From Alkalibacterium subtropicum (GTDB taxonomy: Bacteria; Bacillota; Bacilli; Lactobacillales; Carnobacteriaceae_A): DNA of 64,000 nucleotides. This document shows positions 1 through 8,622 of this stretch, piece by piece (position 1 is the stretch's first letter; each line of letters opens with the position of its first letter). The notes under the pieces were generated by a model. It ran no database searches. It was not told the origin of the DNA and saw only the letters and a program-made list of their open reading frames with translations. The stretch lies in contig NZ_FOLT01000003.1 in NCBI RefSeq assembly GCF_900112455.1, positions 283,664 to 347,663 of the forward strand, in the 5' to 3' direction. The position numbers and the translations under genes are program-made.

Positions 1-485
1 TGAAAGTGGCTGCCTTGAGCTGACCGCAGTGCTTTCGGATTAAACAAGTCCACGGACCCTTTTCCGATAATGACGCCTTCAAAGCCTGCAGCATCAGCGG
101 TGCGTATCAGGGTGCCGAGATTTCCCGGGTCCTGTACTTCATCCAGCATCAAGACCGGTTTATCTCCTCTTAAACTTTCAGGTGATTCCTGACTTTTTAT
201 AACGGCCAGTACCCCCTGTTCGGTCACGGCATCGCTCAGCATGCTGGAAATTTCTTCTGTTACCTCTACAGCGTCTATCTCTCTTTCTTCATATAAATAA
301 GCGTAGTCTGTAACCTTATCCTCTCTGATGACCAGTACGTCGATCTCAGCATCAGATTTCATGGCTTCTTCTACTAAATGCAGACCTTCTACAAGGTATC
401 GGTTTTGTTTTTTTCTCCCTTTTCGTGTGAGCAGCTTTTTCCATTCTTTAACTTGTTTGTTCTGTGTCGATTCGATTCTCTCCAT
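1..485 (-). CDS. TrmH/SpoU-family RNA 2'-O-methyltransferase, N-terminal part
   Basis: The gene runs off the left edge, so only the first ~161 codons are present. Translation from the ATG at 485 gives an N-terminal substrate-binding region containing RYLVEGLHLVEEA, then the start of the SPOUT methyltransferase domain with LDEVQDPGNLGTLIRTADAA, which is the family's motif 1. Members methylate the 2'-hydroxyl of a ribose in rRNA or tRNA using SAM and act as dimers through a knotted C-terminal fold, which is outside the window here. A GGAGGAAT ribosome-binding site lies about ten bases upstream of the start. In Firmicutes a gene of this kind often precedes pheST; whether it does here cannot be seen. 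The exact target nucleotide cannot be told from the sequence. Confidence 0.9.
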   Translation of the reverse strand, partial: MERIESTQNKQVKEWKKLLTRKGRKKQNRYLVEGLHLVEEAMKSDAEIDVLVIREDKVTDYAYLYEEREIDAVEVTEEISSMLSDAVTEQGVLAVIKSQESPESLRGDKPVLMLDEVQDPGNLGTLIRTADAAGFEGVIIGKGSVDLFNPKALRSAQGSHF

Positions 486-532
486 ATCGGTTATTCCTCC
501 AGGCATTAGTCTTCTTCATTCAGTATACACGA

Positions 533-568
533 CAAAAAAAAAGAGAGAAAGCTGTTTTGCTTTCTCTC
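533..568 (-). terminator. Intrinsic terminator of the M23 hydrolase gene
   Basis: A perfect 10-bp stem (543-552 with 559-568) with a 6-base loop is followed, in the minus direction, by a run of about ten T. It lies between the end of the M23 gene and the start of the methyltransferase gene and ends the former. Confidence 0.85.
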
Positions 569-589
569 CTGGTATAGAGTCTTATTTAC

Positions 590-1957
590 TTATCTGATAT
601 AGTTCATGGCATTGACCGGTGTACCGTTTTTATAAACGATGAAGTGCAAGTGAACGCCTGTTGAACGTCCAGTCGTACCCATGATTCCCAGTTGCTGTCC
701 TTGAGAAACTCTCTGTCCCGGCGCAACACTTAAGTTAGGCTGCATGTGAGCATATAGTGTTTCATAGCCATCACCATGATCAATGATTACACGGTAGCCA
801 TATGTTCCAGAGTAAGATGCTGATTTAACTGTCCCTGCACGAGAAGCACGGATCGGTCCGCCTCCAGCAATATCTGTTCCGTTATGGAACGAGCGTCTAC
901 CTGTTACAGGATGGACACGGTAGCCAAAGTGTGAAGTATATCGGCCATTTGCCGGACGTAACCAGCCGCTGTTTGATGAAGCATTACTTGAGCTGTTAGA
1001 TGAGGCATTGCTTGAGCTGTTTGAAGAGGTTGTAGCTTCCTCTTTTTTATTGGCTGCGGCCGCGGCTTCTGCTTTAGCTCTTGCTGCGGCTTCTGCTTTA
1101 GCTTTCGCTTCTGCTTCTCTCTGCGCTTTTTCCTGAGCGATACGGATCGCTTCTTGTCTGGCACGTTCTTCTTCGATAATGCGCTGTTTTTCAGCTTTCA
1201 TTTCTTCATTTAAAGTGCTGGTGCGTTCTGCAAGGATCGCCTGTTCGTTGATGAATGAATCTCTTTCTTCAGCAGTCATTTCATATTTCTCTGCGATCTG
1301 AACGATTTTGTCATCTAATTCTAGACGCTGGTTCACTAAATTATTACGGCTGATTTCCAGTTGAGCTTTTACTTTTTCCATCTCTTCCTGTTCAGCTTTA
1401 ACTTGTTTTTCGTTTTCTTCTAAAGCATTCTGGTCGGCGATCTGTGCATCCATGATCTCCTGGTTTGCAGTAACCAGTTTATTTACGACGTTGATGCGAC
1501 CAACTAAATCAGATAAGCTTTCAGCTGACATCAATAAGTCGATGATGTCTGAAGCGCTGGCGTTCGTCTGAACCGAACGAGCCTGTGATTCCAGCTGTTC
1601 GTTGCGGGAATCGATCTGTTTCTGCAGCTGTGCGATTTCTTCCTGCAGGCGTTCGATTTCTTCTTTGATACGCTGGATTTCTTTTTCCTGTTCACTGATC
1701 TCCACTACTAACGTGTCGATGTCTGCCTGAAGTGCCGTTACTTCTTTTTCCAGCTGAGCTTTTTCTTTTTCAAGCGCAGCCATTTTTTCTTCACGACTCT
1801 GTATTTCACCGCTCACTTTTTGCGATTCTTTTCTCAGTTGTTGTTCCTGCTGCTGAAGTTCATTTAATCTCTGAGAAGCATCGACTTCCATCGGACGCAA
1901 GAATGGTGCTGCAAGTAACACTGAAGCCATTGCTGTAACGATACGTTTTTTATTCAC
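590..1957 (-). CDS. Secreted murein hydrolase: coiled coil plus M23 peptidase
   Basis: The 455-residue protein begins with a signal peptide (residues about 1-28), followed by a long heptad-rich coiled coil (about 30-280). Next come an Ala/Lys/Glu-rich stretch and a Ser/Asn linker with a repeated SSNASSNS motif. The C-terminal ~130 residues are a LytM/M23 zinc endopeptidase. The metal and catalytic motifs are visible: HNGTD (H-x3-D) and HLHF near the end, so the domain looks active. The architecture matches EnvC/CwlO/PcsB-type septal or side-wall hydrolases, whose coiled coil docks onto FtsEX; here the catalytic domain is M23 rather than CHAP or NlpC/P60. Translation starts at a GTG (1957) with GGAG nine bases upstream. 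It stands alone, with its own terminator. FtsEX dependence is inferred from the architecture only. Confidence 0.9.
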   Translation of the reverse strand: MNKKRIVTAMASVLLAAPFLRPMEVDASQRLNELQQQEQQLRKESQKVSGEIQSREEKMAALEKEKAQLEKEVTALQADIDTLVVEISEQEKEIQRIKEEIERLQEEIAQLQKQIDSRNEQLESQARSVQTNASASDIIDLLMSAESLSDLVGRINVVNKLVTANQEIMDAQIADQNALEENEKQVKAEQEEMEKVKAQLEISRNNLVNQRLELDDKIVQIAEKYEMTAEERDSFINEQAILAERTSTLNEEMKAEKQRIIEEERARQEAIRIAQEKAQREAEAKAKAEAAARAKAEAAAAANKKEEATTSSNSSSNASSNSSSNASSNSGWLRPANGRYTSHFGYRVHPVTGRRSFHNGTDIAGGGPIRASRAGTVKSASYSGTYGYRVIIDHGDGYETLYAHMQPNLSVAPGQRVSQGQQLGIMGTTGRSTGVHLHFIVYKNGTPVNAMNYIR

Positions 1958-2139
1958 TCTGAAAAACTCCTAATCCATCATTTTTTTGATCAGCGACTCT
2001 TCCTGATCATTCTATTATTTACGTTTAAATATCAGTTTATACCTTTTAAGTTTGCTCGCTTAGAGGGAGCACTAGATATATGATAGCATAGGATAATCGA
2101 ACCTAAGATTTAAATCCAATGACAAAAGATATGCGTCTT

Positions 2140-2156
2140 TGTTACACAACTGTATT
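2140..2156. promoter_or_regulatory. Possible WalR-type direct repeat
   Basis: TGTTAC-N5-TGTATT matches the WalR/VicR consensus TGTWAH-N5-TGTWAH except for one base in the second half. It lies about 185 bases upstream of a cell-wall hydrolase of the class usually in the WalRK regulon. The match is imperfect and the distance is rather long, so this is only a lead. Confidence 0.25.
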
Positions 2157-2202
2157 ATTTGAAGGAAAATTGGCGAACCGTAACTTTAAAAAACGCTGGT
2201 AT

Positions 2203-2284
2203 AAAGGGATTTGTCGTTTATTTTTTGAAAATATATAAGAAATCATCTTCAAAAAGTAGTGAACAAAAGGTGACAAATCCCTTT
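2203..2284. repeat. 13-bp perfect inverted repeat in a divergent intergenic region
   Basis: AAAGGGATTTGTC (2203-2215) and its exact reverse complement (2272-2284) flank 56 bases between the divergently transcribed hydrolase and GNAT genes. The right arm ends a few bases before the predicted plus-strand -35 at 2290. The 533-base gap otherwise holds no gene. Confidence 0.6.
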
Positions 2285-2289
2285 TTCAT

Positions 2290-2319
2290 TTGACATAATT
2301 TCTCACTTTCTCGTATAAA
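2290..2319 (+). promoter_or_regulatory. Putative sigma-A promoter upstream of the GNAT pair
   Basis: TTGACA (2290-2295), an 18-base spacer and TATAAA (2314-2319) fit a vegetative promoter. It would give a leader of about 165 bases to the GNAT gene at 2491. A weaker promoter closer to the gene is also possible. Confidence 0.5.
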
Positions 2320-2490
2320 AATCCTCACGCTGTATCTTTGCACAGACACATTTCTTCTGCAAAGCTCCCTGTCGAGTTATGTTTGCCGTGCCTTATCGCA
2401 TTTTTTTCTTTTAAGACGACATGACACTTTAGACTTACAGTTTCTCTGTGAATTTGCTATTCTATATTAAGTATAGAAAGGAAGACGAAT

Positions 2491-3255
2491 ATGGTCACGT
2501 TTAAATCCATCGCTACACACAGCGCGCTGATCGATGAGAATGAGTTTTTTGCACAGTATTATGATCCAGCTGCGTTATTCAGATATGATTCCAATTTTTT
2601 TCAGCTGAAGTATTCACCGACGCGGGAAGAATTTGAACTGATCGAATCGATGCACCTCGTTTTCTCATTAGAGAACGGTCTGAGTCATGTCAAATTCTAC
2701 TGGCCCGAAAATCAGGGCATCTTGCCGGATACTTTGGACTATTTAAATGAAGCTGAGTATGGACTGGAAAAGCTTGAGCTTTACTCACTAGACCCCGCTC
2801 AATATACAGGGAAGGAGAAAAATCCGGACATTTCTGTAGAAGTCGTACAGGCTGATCAGCTGGCTTCATTCAAACGACTTAATTATATAGAAGACAAAAC
2901 GGTATCTGAATCTTTCGCGGAGTCCAAACAGACTTATTATGACCGTCTTTACAGGGACGCATCGGTGACGTTTCTGCTTGCTTGCTTCCAGGGTGATCCG
3001 GCCGGTTCCTGTATTACGATCGAAAGTGACGCGGGACTGGAACTGGATGATCTCTTTACCCTTGAAACATACCGGTTCAAGGGAGTGGCGACGGCATTGC
3101 AAGCCTTCGTTATTGAAGAAGCACTGGCAAAACAGACCCTTGTCTTCCTTGCGGCGGATGCGGAAGATTCTCCTAAAGAGATGTATAAAAAAGCGGGATT
3201 CAACTATGAAGGCTTTCGTATCGGCGCACAAAAAGTTATCAAAGGAGAAGGTTAA
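2491..3255 (+). CDS. GNAT-family N-acetyltransferase
   Basis: The 254-residue protein has its acetyl-CoA-binding region in the C-terminal half. The motif A core YRFKGVATAL, a variant of the R/Q-x-x-G-x-G/A pyrophosphate loop, sits near residue 195, and motif B-like AGFNYEGFR closes the domain. The N-terminal ~110 residues are not recognisable, though they may be a decayed GNAT half. The substrate is unknown. AAAGGAAG seven bases before the ATG is a good RBS. The stop codon directly abuts the ATG of the next acetyltransferase, so the two are translationally coupled. Its role (protein, antibiotic or small-molecule acetylation) cannot be assigned. Confidence 0.8.
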   Translation: MVTFKSIATHSALIDENEFFAQYYDPAALFRYDSNFFQLKYSPTREEFELIESMHLVFSLENGLSHVKFYWPENQGILPDTLDYLNEAEYGLEKLELYSLDPAQYTGKEKNPDISVEVVQADQLASFKRLNYIEDKTVSESFAESKQTYYDRLYRDASVTFLLACFQGDPAGSCITIESDAGLELDDLFTLETYRFKGVATALQAFVIEEALAKQTLVFLAADAEDSPKEMYKKAGFNYEGFRIGAQKVIKGEG

Positions 3256-4278
3256 ATGAGTAAAGAGATAAGACGACTAACACAAGACGATCTTGCTTAC
3301 TACCAAAACATGCAGACAGGCTTGGATGACGACTATATGTTGTGGGCCTTTCACCGTATCATCAGTGGACCCAATCATCTCTTCGGCTTGTTTGTGTCTG
3401 ATGAACTCGTTGCCTTGTCGGGCTTCACCGTATTCAAAGATCACTATGCCATGCTGGGGCGTTTAAGGACCGACGAGCGTTATAGAAAAAACGGCTACGG
3501 GACAGAAATAGTCAGATACAGTTTGGAGCAGGCCCTCTTGCATCCGGATGTAAAATGGATCGGCGCCAATACTGAACAGCATAACAAAGCCTCACAGGCA
3601 GTCCTGAAAAAAGTCGGTCTGCCTCCAGTAACACTGCTTTATGCCGCTCAAACAGATTCAGTCAGCAGTCTGATCAAAGACGATTCCACGCACTGGGCTG
3701 AAATAACGGATATCTCCGAGAAGGCGGACTGGATCAGACGCACGTACCTTGATCCATCTTTTGATAAAAAGGTTTTTCCGCTTGAAGCGTACTACCCTTT
3801 CCCTGTCAGTGAAGAACTGTTCGAAGGGTCCCTTGACGACTGGCACTTTTACGAGAATGCAGATAAATCTCGCTGCGTCATCCTATGGGAAGAATTTAAA
3901 GGCATGAATTACTTACATGTAGTTTATCCGTGGCACGATTTTATGGAACAGCCGGGTTTGTTCAGAACCATTCAGAAAAATCTGAAGGCTGCCCAGCAAA
4001 AAGATCGTGACACAGTGATCTGGTGGGATCTATCTGAAAGAGAAGCTGCCCTTCTTCCAACGGATCATCCTTTCGATCTGCCTTCCCCTTGGATCCTGCA
4101 TGGCTTATCCAAAGAGGCACTTTTGTCTGACGACGTTTCTGAATCATTCGAACGGGCAAACACATTGATCCAGGATGTAGAGAAAGAGCTGCAGGATTTG
4201 GAGCAGATTATTGAAAAAGAGACAGAAACGCTTGATGCACTTGAAAATCAGCTTCATGACCATACAAACAAGGAGTAA
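3256..4278 (+). CDS. GNAT-family N-acetyltransferase with C-terminal coiled coil
   Basis: The 340-residue protein carries a GNAT domain in residues about 1-140: RTDERYRKNGYGTEIV is motif A, and NTEQHNKASQAVLKKVG is the usual N-x-x-S/A-motif B. A second region of ~150 residues may be a degenerate partner domain. The last ~45 residues are a Glu/Lys/Leu-rich coiled coil. It starts immediately after the stop of the upstream GNAT gene, using the GGAGAAGG at that gene's end as RBS. The pair therefore probably makes two interacting or sequential acetyltransferases. The substrate is unknown. A shared hairpin terminator follows. Confidence 0.8.
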   Translation: MSKEIRRLTQDDLAYYQNMQTGLDDDYMLWAFHRIISGPNHLFGLFVSDELVALSGFTVFKDHYAMLGRLRTDERYRKNGYGTEIVRYSLEQALLHPDVKWIGANTEQHNKASQAVLKKVGLPPVTLLYAAQTDSVSSLIKDDSTHWAEITDISEKADWIRRTYLDPSFDKKVFPLEAYYPFPVSEELFEGSLDDWHFYENADKSRCVILWEEFKGMNYLHVVYPWHDFMEQPGLFRTIQKNLKAAQQKDRDTVIWWDLSEREAALLPTDHPFDLPSPWILHGLSKEALLSDDVSESFERANTLIQDVEKELQDLEQIIEKETETLDALENQLHDHTNKE

Positions 4279-4283
4279 AATGC

Positions 4284-4328
4284 AAAAAAAAGATAACCGG
4301 CTGACTTATACTCAGCGGTTATCTTTTT
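4284..4328. terminator. Bidirectional terminator between the GNAT pair and pepF
   Basis: ATAACC-g-GCTGA pairs with TCAGC-GGTTAT around a 7-base loop, flanked by an A-run on the left and a T-run on the right. It can end the plus-strand GNAT operon and the minus-strand pepF. Confidence 0.85.
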
Positions 4329-4338
4329 TTATCTTATC

Positions 4339-6036
4339 TTATAACGCTTTATCGTCCACGGCTTCCAGAGCGTCATCGATCGTTTTCACGACACGCTCCA
4401 GCGAGCCTTCTTCAAAAGGTGAACGCAGATTGGCTGTTTCTACTGTTTCCAGGAAGCTCTTCGTGCCGCCTGCTTCACAGATGGCCATATAGTCTCCCCA
4501 GGCTTTGTCATCCTCATCGACGATGGCACGTTGCCAGAACTGCAGGGCGCAGACTTGTGCAAGCGTGTAGTCGATATAGTAAAACGGCGAGGCAAAGATA
4601 TGTCCCTGTCTGAACCAATACGTCCCTTTATCCAGGAAATCACTTTCAGAATAATCACGCTGCGGCAGATACTGTTTCTCCAGTTTTCTCCAGCAGGCTT
4701 TGCGCTCTTTGGGTGACCACTCCGGATTTTCATACACTTTATGCTGGAAGTGATCCACCAGCACCCCATAAGGCAGAAAACGGAGCGCGCCACTCAAATG
4801 ATCGAATTTGTATTTCTCGGTCTGATCTTTAAAGAAGAGGTCCATCCACGGATAAGTAAAGAACTCCATGCTCATTGAATGGATCTCACAGGTTTCAAAC
4901 GTCGGGAATACGATTTCCGGCTGCTTGATCCAGCGTGACTGATAGACCTGGAAAGCGTGACCGGCTTCATGTGTCAGGACATCGATATCGCCTGACGTCC
5001 CATTGAAATTTGCAAAAATAAACGGCGATTTATAGTCAGGAATGTAGGTACAGTAGCCGCCACTCGCTTTTCCTTCTTTAGAAAGCAGATCAACAAGATC
5101 ACGGTCAAACAGAAAATCGATGAATTCTGCGGTTTCATCACTTAATTCATGATACATCTTCCGTCCGTTTTCAATAATGTAATCCGGGTCGCCCTGTGGT
5201 GTCGGATTCCCGTCTAAGAACTGCAGGGCTTCATCATAGTGTTTCAAATCTTTGATCCCGATACGGTCCGCCTGACGCTCAGCCAGTTTTTTCGTGACAG
5301 GCACCACATAGTCCAGGACCTGCTTTCGGTAAACTTCGACCATATCGCGGTCATAGTCAAAGCGTTTCATTCGGACATAACCCAGTTCCACGAAATCTTT
5401 GTAGCCCAGTTTTTTAGCGATCTGATCTCTGACGCTGACCAGTTCATCGTAAATCGTATCCAGTTTTTCTTCGTTTTCTTCAAAGTAACTCAGCTGGGCT
5501 TGGCTCGCCTCTTTTCTGACTGTCCGGTCCGTCGACTGAAGATAGGGGCCAAACTGAGACAAGGTCAGTGTTTTTCCGTCGAATTCGATTTCTGCAGCGG
5601 CGATCAGTTTCTGGTAATCACTGCTCAGCTGGTTCTCTTTCTGAAGCAGCTCGATCACACTGGCATCAAAGGAATCCAGTTCGAACTGCATATTCTGAAT
5701 AAAGGTCCGTGGGTAAGCCGCTTTCAGCTCATCCAGATACGGTGAATCCATAATAGCCTTGTAATAGCGCGTGTTTAACTCCTGATACAGCGGACCATAT
5801 TCATTCCAGTAGTTGTCTTCCTGTTCATAAAAATCGTCTTTTGTGTCGATCGAATAGCGAATGGAAGCCAGTGTTGCCATGGTATCCAGTGAAGAGGTCA
5901 GTGCAGATACATTGTCGATCACGTCTTTGACTTCTTCCGCGGATCCGGCGCTTTTCAGCTGATCGATCAGATGTACGAAATCTTTTTTAAATAAATCAAA
6001 ATCCGGTCGTTCATAAGTGTAGTCATTAAATTTCAT
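4339..6036 (-). CDS. pepF: M3-family oligoendopeptidase F
   Basis: The 565-residue cytoplasmic zinc peptidase has the M3 signature HEAGH at residues 356-360 and the downstream glutamate ligand in ETCEIHSMSMEFF (about 381-393), so the active site is intact. The family trims oligopeptides of roughly 7-17 residues and helps recycle imported or signal peptides. Length and the all-helical N-terminal part fit the M3B oligoendopeptidase F group. GGGGGAAG precedes the ATG. The gene is monocistronic, with its own promoter (TATACT at 6068-6073) and a terminator shared with the convergent GNAT genes. The choice of pepF over pepB is by general similarity. Confidence 0.93.
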   Translation of the reverse strand: MKFNDYTYERPDFDLFKKDFVHLIDQLKSAGSAEEVKDVIDNVSALTSSLDTMATLASIRYSIDTKDDFYEQEDNYWNEYGPLYQELNTRYYKAIMDSPYLDELKAAYPRTFIQNMQFELDSFDASVIELLQKENQLSSDYQKLIAAAEIEFDGKTLTLSQFGPYLQSTDRTVRKEASQAQLSYFEENEEKLDTIYDELVSVRDQIAKKLGYKDFVELGYVRMKRFDYDRDMVEVYRKQVLDYVVPVTKKLAERQADRIGIKDLKHYDEALQFLDGNPTPQGDPDYIIENGRKMYHELSDETAEFIDFLFDRDLVDLLSKEGKASGGYCTYIPDYKSPFIFANFNGTSGDIDVLTHEAGHAFQVYQSRWIKQPEIVFPTFETCEIHSMSMEFFTYPWMDLFFKDQTEKYKFDHLSGALRFLPYGVLVDHFQHKVYENPEWSPKERKACWRKLEKQYLPQRDYSESDFLDKGTYWFRQGHIFASPFYYIDYTLAQVCALQFWQRAIVDEDDKAWGDYMAICEAGGTKSFLETVETANLRSPFEEGSLERVVKTIDDALEAVDDKAL

Positions 6037-6067
6037 GGTCTTCCCCCTATATATATAAGTTAGTAAC

Positions 6068-6096
6068 AGTATAGCACAGGGATTATAATTTCAGTA
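6068..6096 (-). promoter_or_regulatory. Putative pepF promoter
   Basis: On the minus strand TACTGA, a 17-base spacer and TATACT lie about 35 bases upstream of the pepF start. The -10 is strong and the -35 moderate. Confidence 0.45.
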
Positions 6097-6185
6097 TAAT
6101 TAAATGAAGAAACGCTCAGTTTCAAACCCGCTTAGCCCCATAAACTGTCCCTATAGTCAGTGAACGATACACATACGCGTGCCAC

Positions 6186-7150
6186 ATTGGCATCGCTCAA
6201 GCTGGTTTTCTTCTGAGTACGTCCAATTGAGGCCTCATTGGCACTACTCAGCCTGTTTCTCTGCTGAGTACGTCCAATGTGAGGTGCATTGGCACTACTC
6301 AGCCTGTTTTTCTGCTGAGCACGTCCAATTGAGGGCACATTGGCATTGCTCAAGCTGGTTTTCTGTCGAGTACGTCCAATTGAGGGCACATTGGCATTGC
6401 TCAAGCTGGTTTTCTGTCGAGTACGTCCAATTGAGGCCTCATTGGCATTGCTCAAGCTGGTTTTCTGTCGAGTACGTCCAATTGAGGCCTCATTGACATC
6501 GCTCAAGCTGGTTTCCTTCGTGAGCACGTCCATTGTGAGGCTCATTGGCATCACTCAAATTGTTTCCTTTGTGAGTACGTTCAATAGAGGGTGCATTGGC
6601 ATTACTCAGCCTGGTTTTCTTCTGAGCACGTCCAATTGAGGGCACATTGGCATCGCTCAAGCTGGTTTCCTTCTGAGTACGTCCAATGTGAGGTGCATTA
6701 GCACTACTCAGCCTGTTTTTCTGCTGAGCATGTCCAATGTGAGGTGCATTAGCACTACTCAAACTGTTTTTCTACTGAGTAAGTCCAATTGAGGGCACAT
6801 TGGCATCGCTCAAGCTGGTTTTCTTCTGAGCACGTTCAATTGAGGGCACATTGGCATTGCTCAAGCTGGTTTTCTGTCGAGTACGTCCAATTGAGGCCTC
6901 ATTGACATCGCTCAAGCTGGTTTTCTTCTGAGCACGTTCAATTGAGGGCACATTGGCATCGCTCACACTGGTTTCCTGCTGATTACGTCCAATGTGAGGC
7001 TCATTGGCATCACTCAAATTGTTTCCTTCGTGAGTACGTCTAATAGAGGGTGCATTGGCATCACTCACACTGGTTTCCTTGTGAGTACGTCCCATAGAGG
7101 GTGCATTGGCATCGCTCAAACTGTTTTCTTTGTGAGCACGTCCAATAAAG
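6186..7150. repeat. Tandem array of nineteen 51-bp units, each with two potential hairpins
   Basis: Units start at 6186, 6237, 6288, 6339, 6390, 6441, 6492, 6544, 6595, 6646, 6697, 6748, 6799, 6850, 6901, 6952, 7003, 7054 and 7105. The last is partial and the one at 6492 is 52 bp. Each begins ATTGGCAT and contains CTCA-N~14-TGAG (hairpin A), then ACGTCCAAT, which forms hairpin B (CCAAT...ATTGG) with the start of the next unit. Stem bases change together in several units: ACTCAGC/GCTGAGT at 6237 and ACTCAC/GTGAGT at 7054. There are no unique spacers, so this is not CRISPR. It lies between pepF and rpoN. Open frames exist on both strands because 51 is a multiple of 3, but none has an RBS or spans the array. 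Function unknown. Confidence 0.9.
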
Positions 7151-7264
7151 AAATGATCAGACTCCTCAACGTTTATATTAGTGACTGTACCTAAAAATCA
7201 CTTCATAAGATTATAATAATAACGGAGCTGTTTATGTTAAACTAGACTGGAAAGGAAGGTTTAT

Positions 7265-8545
7265 ATGGAATTCAGACATCAACCACAGCAGCTGCAGAAA
7301 CAGAAGCAGTCCTATATCCCGAATCTCGTGCAGGGTGTCCACCTTCTTCAGCTGAATCGGATAGAGCTTTCCACTTATTTAAGTAATCAGATCCTGGACA
7401 ATCCTTTTGTGGATATGCCAGAACAGGAAAGTCGCCTGATTCAATCGGCTTTGAACGAAACCGCATCAACCATTGACCAGACGTCAGCCAGTCAGCCTTC
7501 ACTCTACGACTTTTTAAAAGAACAGATCGAATTATTTTACCGAAAAACCTACTTGCGCGAACTCATCTTCTGGTGGGTCAATCAGCTTGATCATCGCGGG
7601 TATGTGACCAAAACGATCGAGGAAGCGAGGAATGAAACAGGTGCTGATCCTATTGAGCTCCTGGATGCCCTGACCCTGCTTCAGCAGCTCGATCCCTCCG
7701 GTGTCGGGGCCCGTGATCTTAAAGAATGCCTGCTTCTTCAGACGGAACGGCTGGACTTTGCACCGTCTATAGCCTATATCGTCATTGAAGAAAATCTGGA
7801 ATCCCTGACACACAAGAACTGGTCTTCACTTGCTCAAACTTATGATGTAACTGAAGCAGAAATCAAACAGGTTTATCAGTTTATCAAGAAACTGAACCCT
7901 TCGCCGGGTGAAACTTATCAGTCCTCCTATACCCCCTTTGTTCTTCCTGAACTCAGTGTCAGCGTTGACAAAGACGAGCTCATTATCCGGGAGACAAAAT
8001 ATCAAACACCGCTGGTCAGTTTCAATCGATCTTACTTTGAAGAATTGAGCGGTTCTGAGGATCCGCAGCTAAAATCCTACATCAAAGAGAAGAAAAAGGA
8101 ATACGATATCCTTCAGGTGAGTCTTGAAAAACGTAAAGAAACGATCCTGCGCGTGGGAACCGCCATCGCCCTGCACCAGCAGGCCTATTTCAAGAATACA
8201 GGTGCACCGCTCAAGTCTCTCCAGCTGAATGACTTGGCTGCAGAACTGCGTCTGGATCAGTCTACGATCAGCCGGGCCGTGCGGGAGACCTATATCGAAA
8301 CGCCATACGGGGCCAGAGAGTTAAAGACCTTCCTGTCCCGGCGCTCGAGCCAGTCTGAGCTGTCTAAAGATCAGATCATTCAGGCTCTTCAGCATCTGAT
8401 CCAGTCAGAAGATAAAGCCAAGCCTTTGTCGGATCAGGCTCTTTCAGACGCGCTTAAGGCACAGGCCATTACTCTGTCCCGAAGAGGCGTGACAAAATAC
8501 CGCAAGCAGCTGAACATCCCTTCGTCCAAACAGCGAAAAGAGTAA
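7265..8545 (+). CDS. rpoN: RNA polymerase sigma-54 factor
   Basis: The 426-residue protein has the sigma-54 layout. The Gln/Leu-rich N-terminal activator-contact region is followed by an acidic linker, a core-binding domain (about 70-220), a helix-turn-helix region with LRLDQSTISRAV (about 338-349), and the C-terminal RpoN box SRRGVTKYR that reads the -24 element. It directs transcription that depends on AAA+ activators. It sits beside the only -24/-12 promoter seen here, that of the mannose-family PTS, and near the LevR-type activator, so the three make one regulatory circuit. GGAAAGGAAGG lies six bases before the ATG. It is transcribed towards the PTS operon, and a shared hairpin separates them. 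Confidence 0.95.
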   Translation: MEFRHQPQQLQKQKQSYIPNLVQGVHLLQLNRIELSTYLSNQILDNPFVDMPEQESRLIQSALNETASTIDQTSASQPSLYDFLKEQIELFYRKTYLRELIFWWVNQLDHRGYVTKTIEEARNETGADPIELLDALTLLQQLDPSGVGARDLKECLLLQTERLDFAPSIAYIVIEENLESLTHKNWSSLAQTYDVTEAEIKQVYQFIKKLNPSPGETYQSSYTPFVLPELSVSVDKDELIIRETKYQTPLVSFNRSYFEELSGSEDPQLKSYIKEKKKEYDILQVSLEKRKETILRVGTAIALHQQAYFKNTGAPLKSLQLNDLAAELRLDQSTISRAVRETYIETPYGARELKTFLSRRSSQSELSKDQIIQALQHLIQSEDKAKPLSDQALSDALKAQAITLSRRGVTKYRKQLNIPSSKQRKE

Positions 8546-8606
8546 AAAAACACTTCCTGATAAACGAGGCGTCAACTGACGCCCCGCTCTCAGAAAGTGT
8601 TTTTTT
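8544..8606. terminator. Bidirectional terminator between rpoN and the PTS operon
   Basis: AAAAAACACTT pairs with AAGTGTTTTTTT, enclosing an inner hairpin (GGCGTCA/TGACGCC). A and T runs at the two sides allow termination of both rpoN and the convergent PTS transcript. Confidence 0.85.
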
Positions 8607-8622
8607 GTTTTTAACGTGTATA

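Noticed and set aside
5239..5745. A 168-residue open frame on the plus strand
   Set aside because: It lies wholly inside pepF on the other strand, lacks an RBS and mirrors its codon pattern.
6132..7119. Open frames on both strands of the 51-bp array (17-residue peptide repeats)
   Set aside because: 51 is a multiple of three, so frames stay open by default. The 52-bp unit at 6492 breaks them, no RBS precedes any, and base changes keep stems rather than amino acids.
6186..7150. CRISPR array
   Set aside because: Units are directly contiguous with no unique spacers, and no cas gene is nearby.
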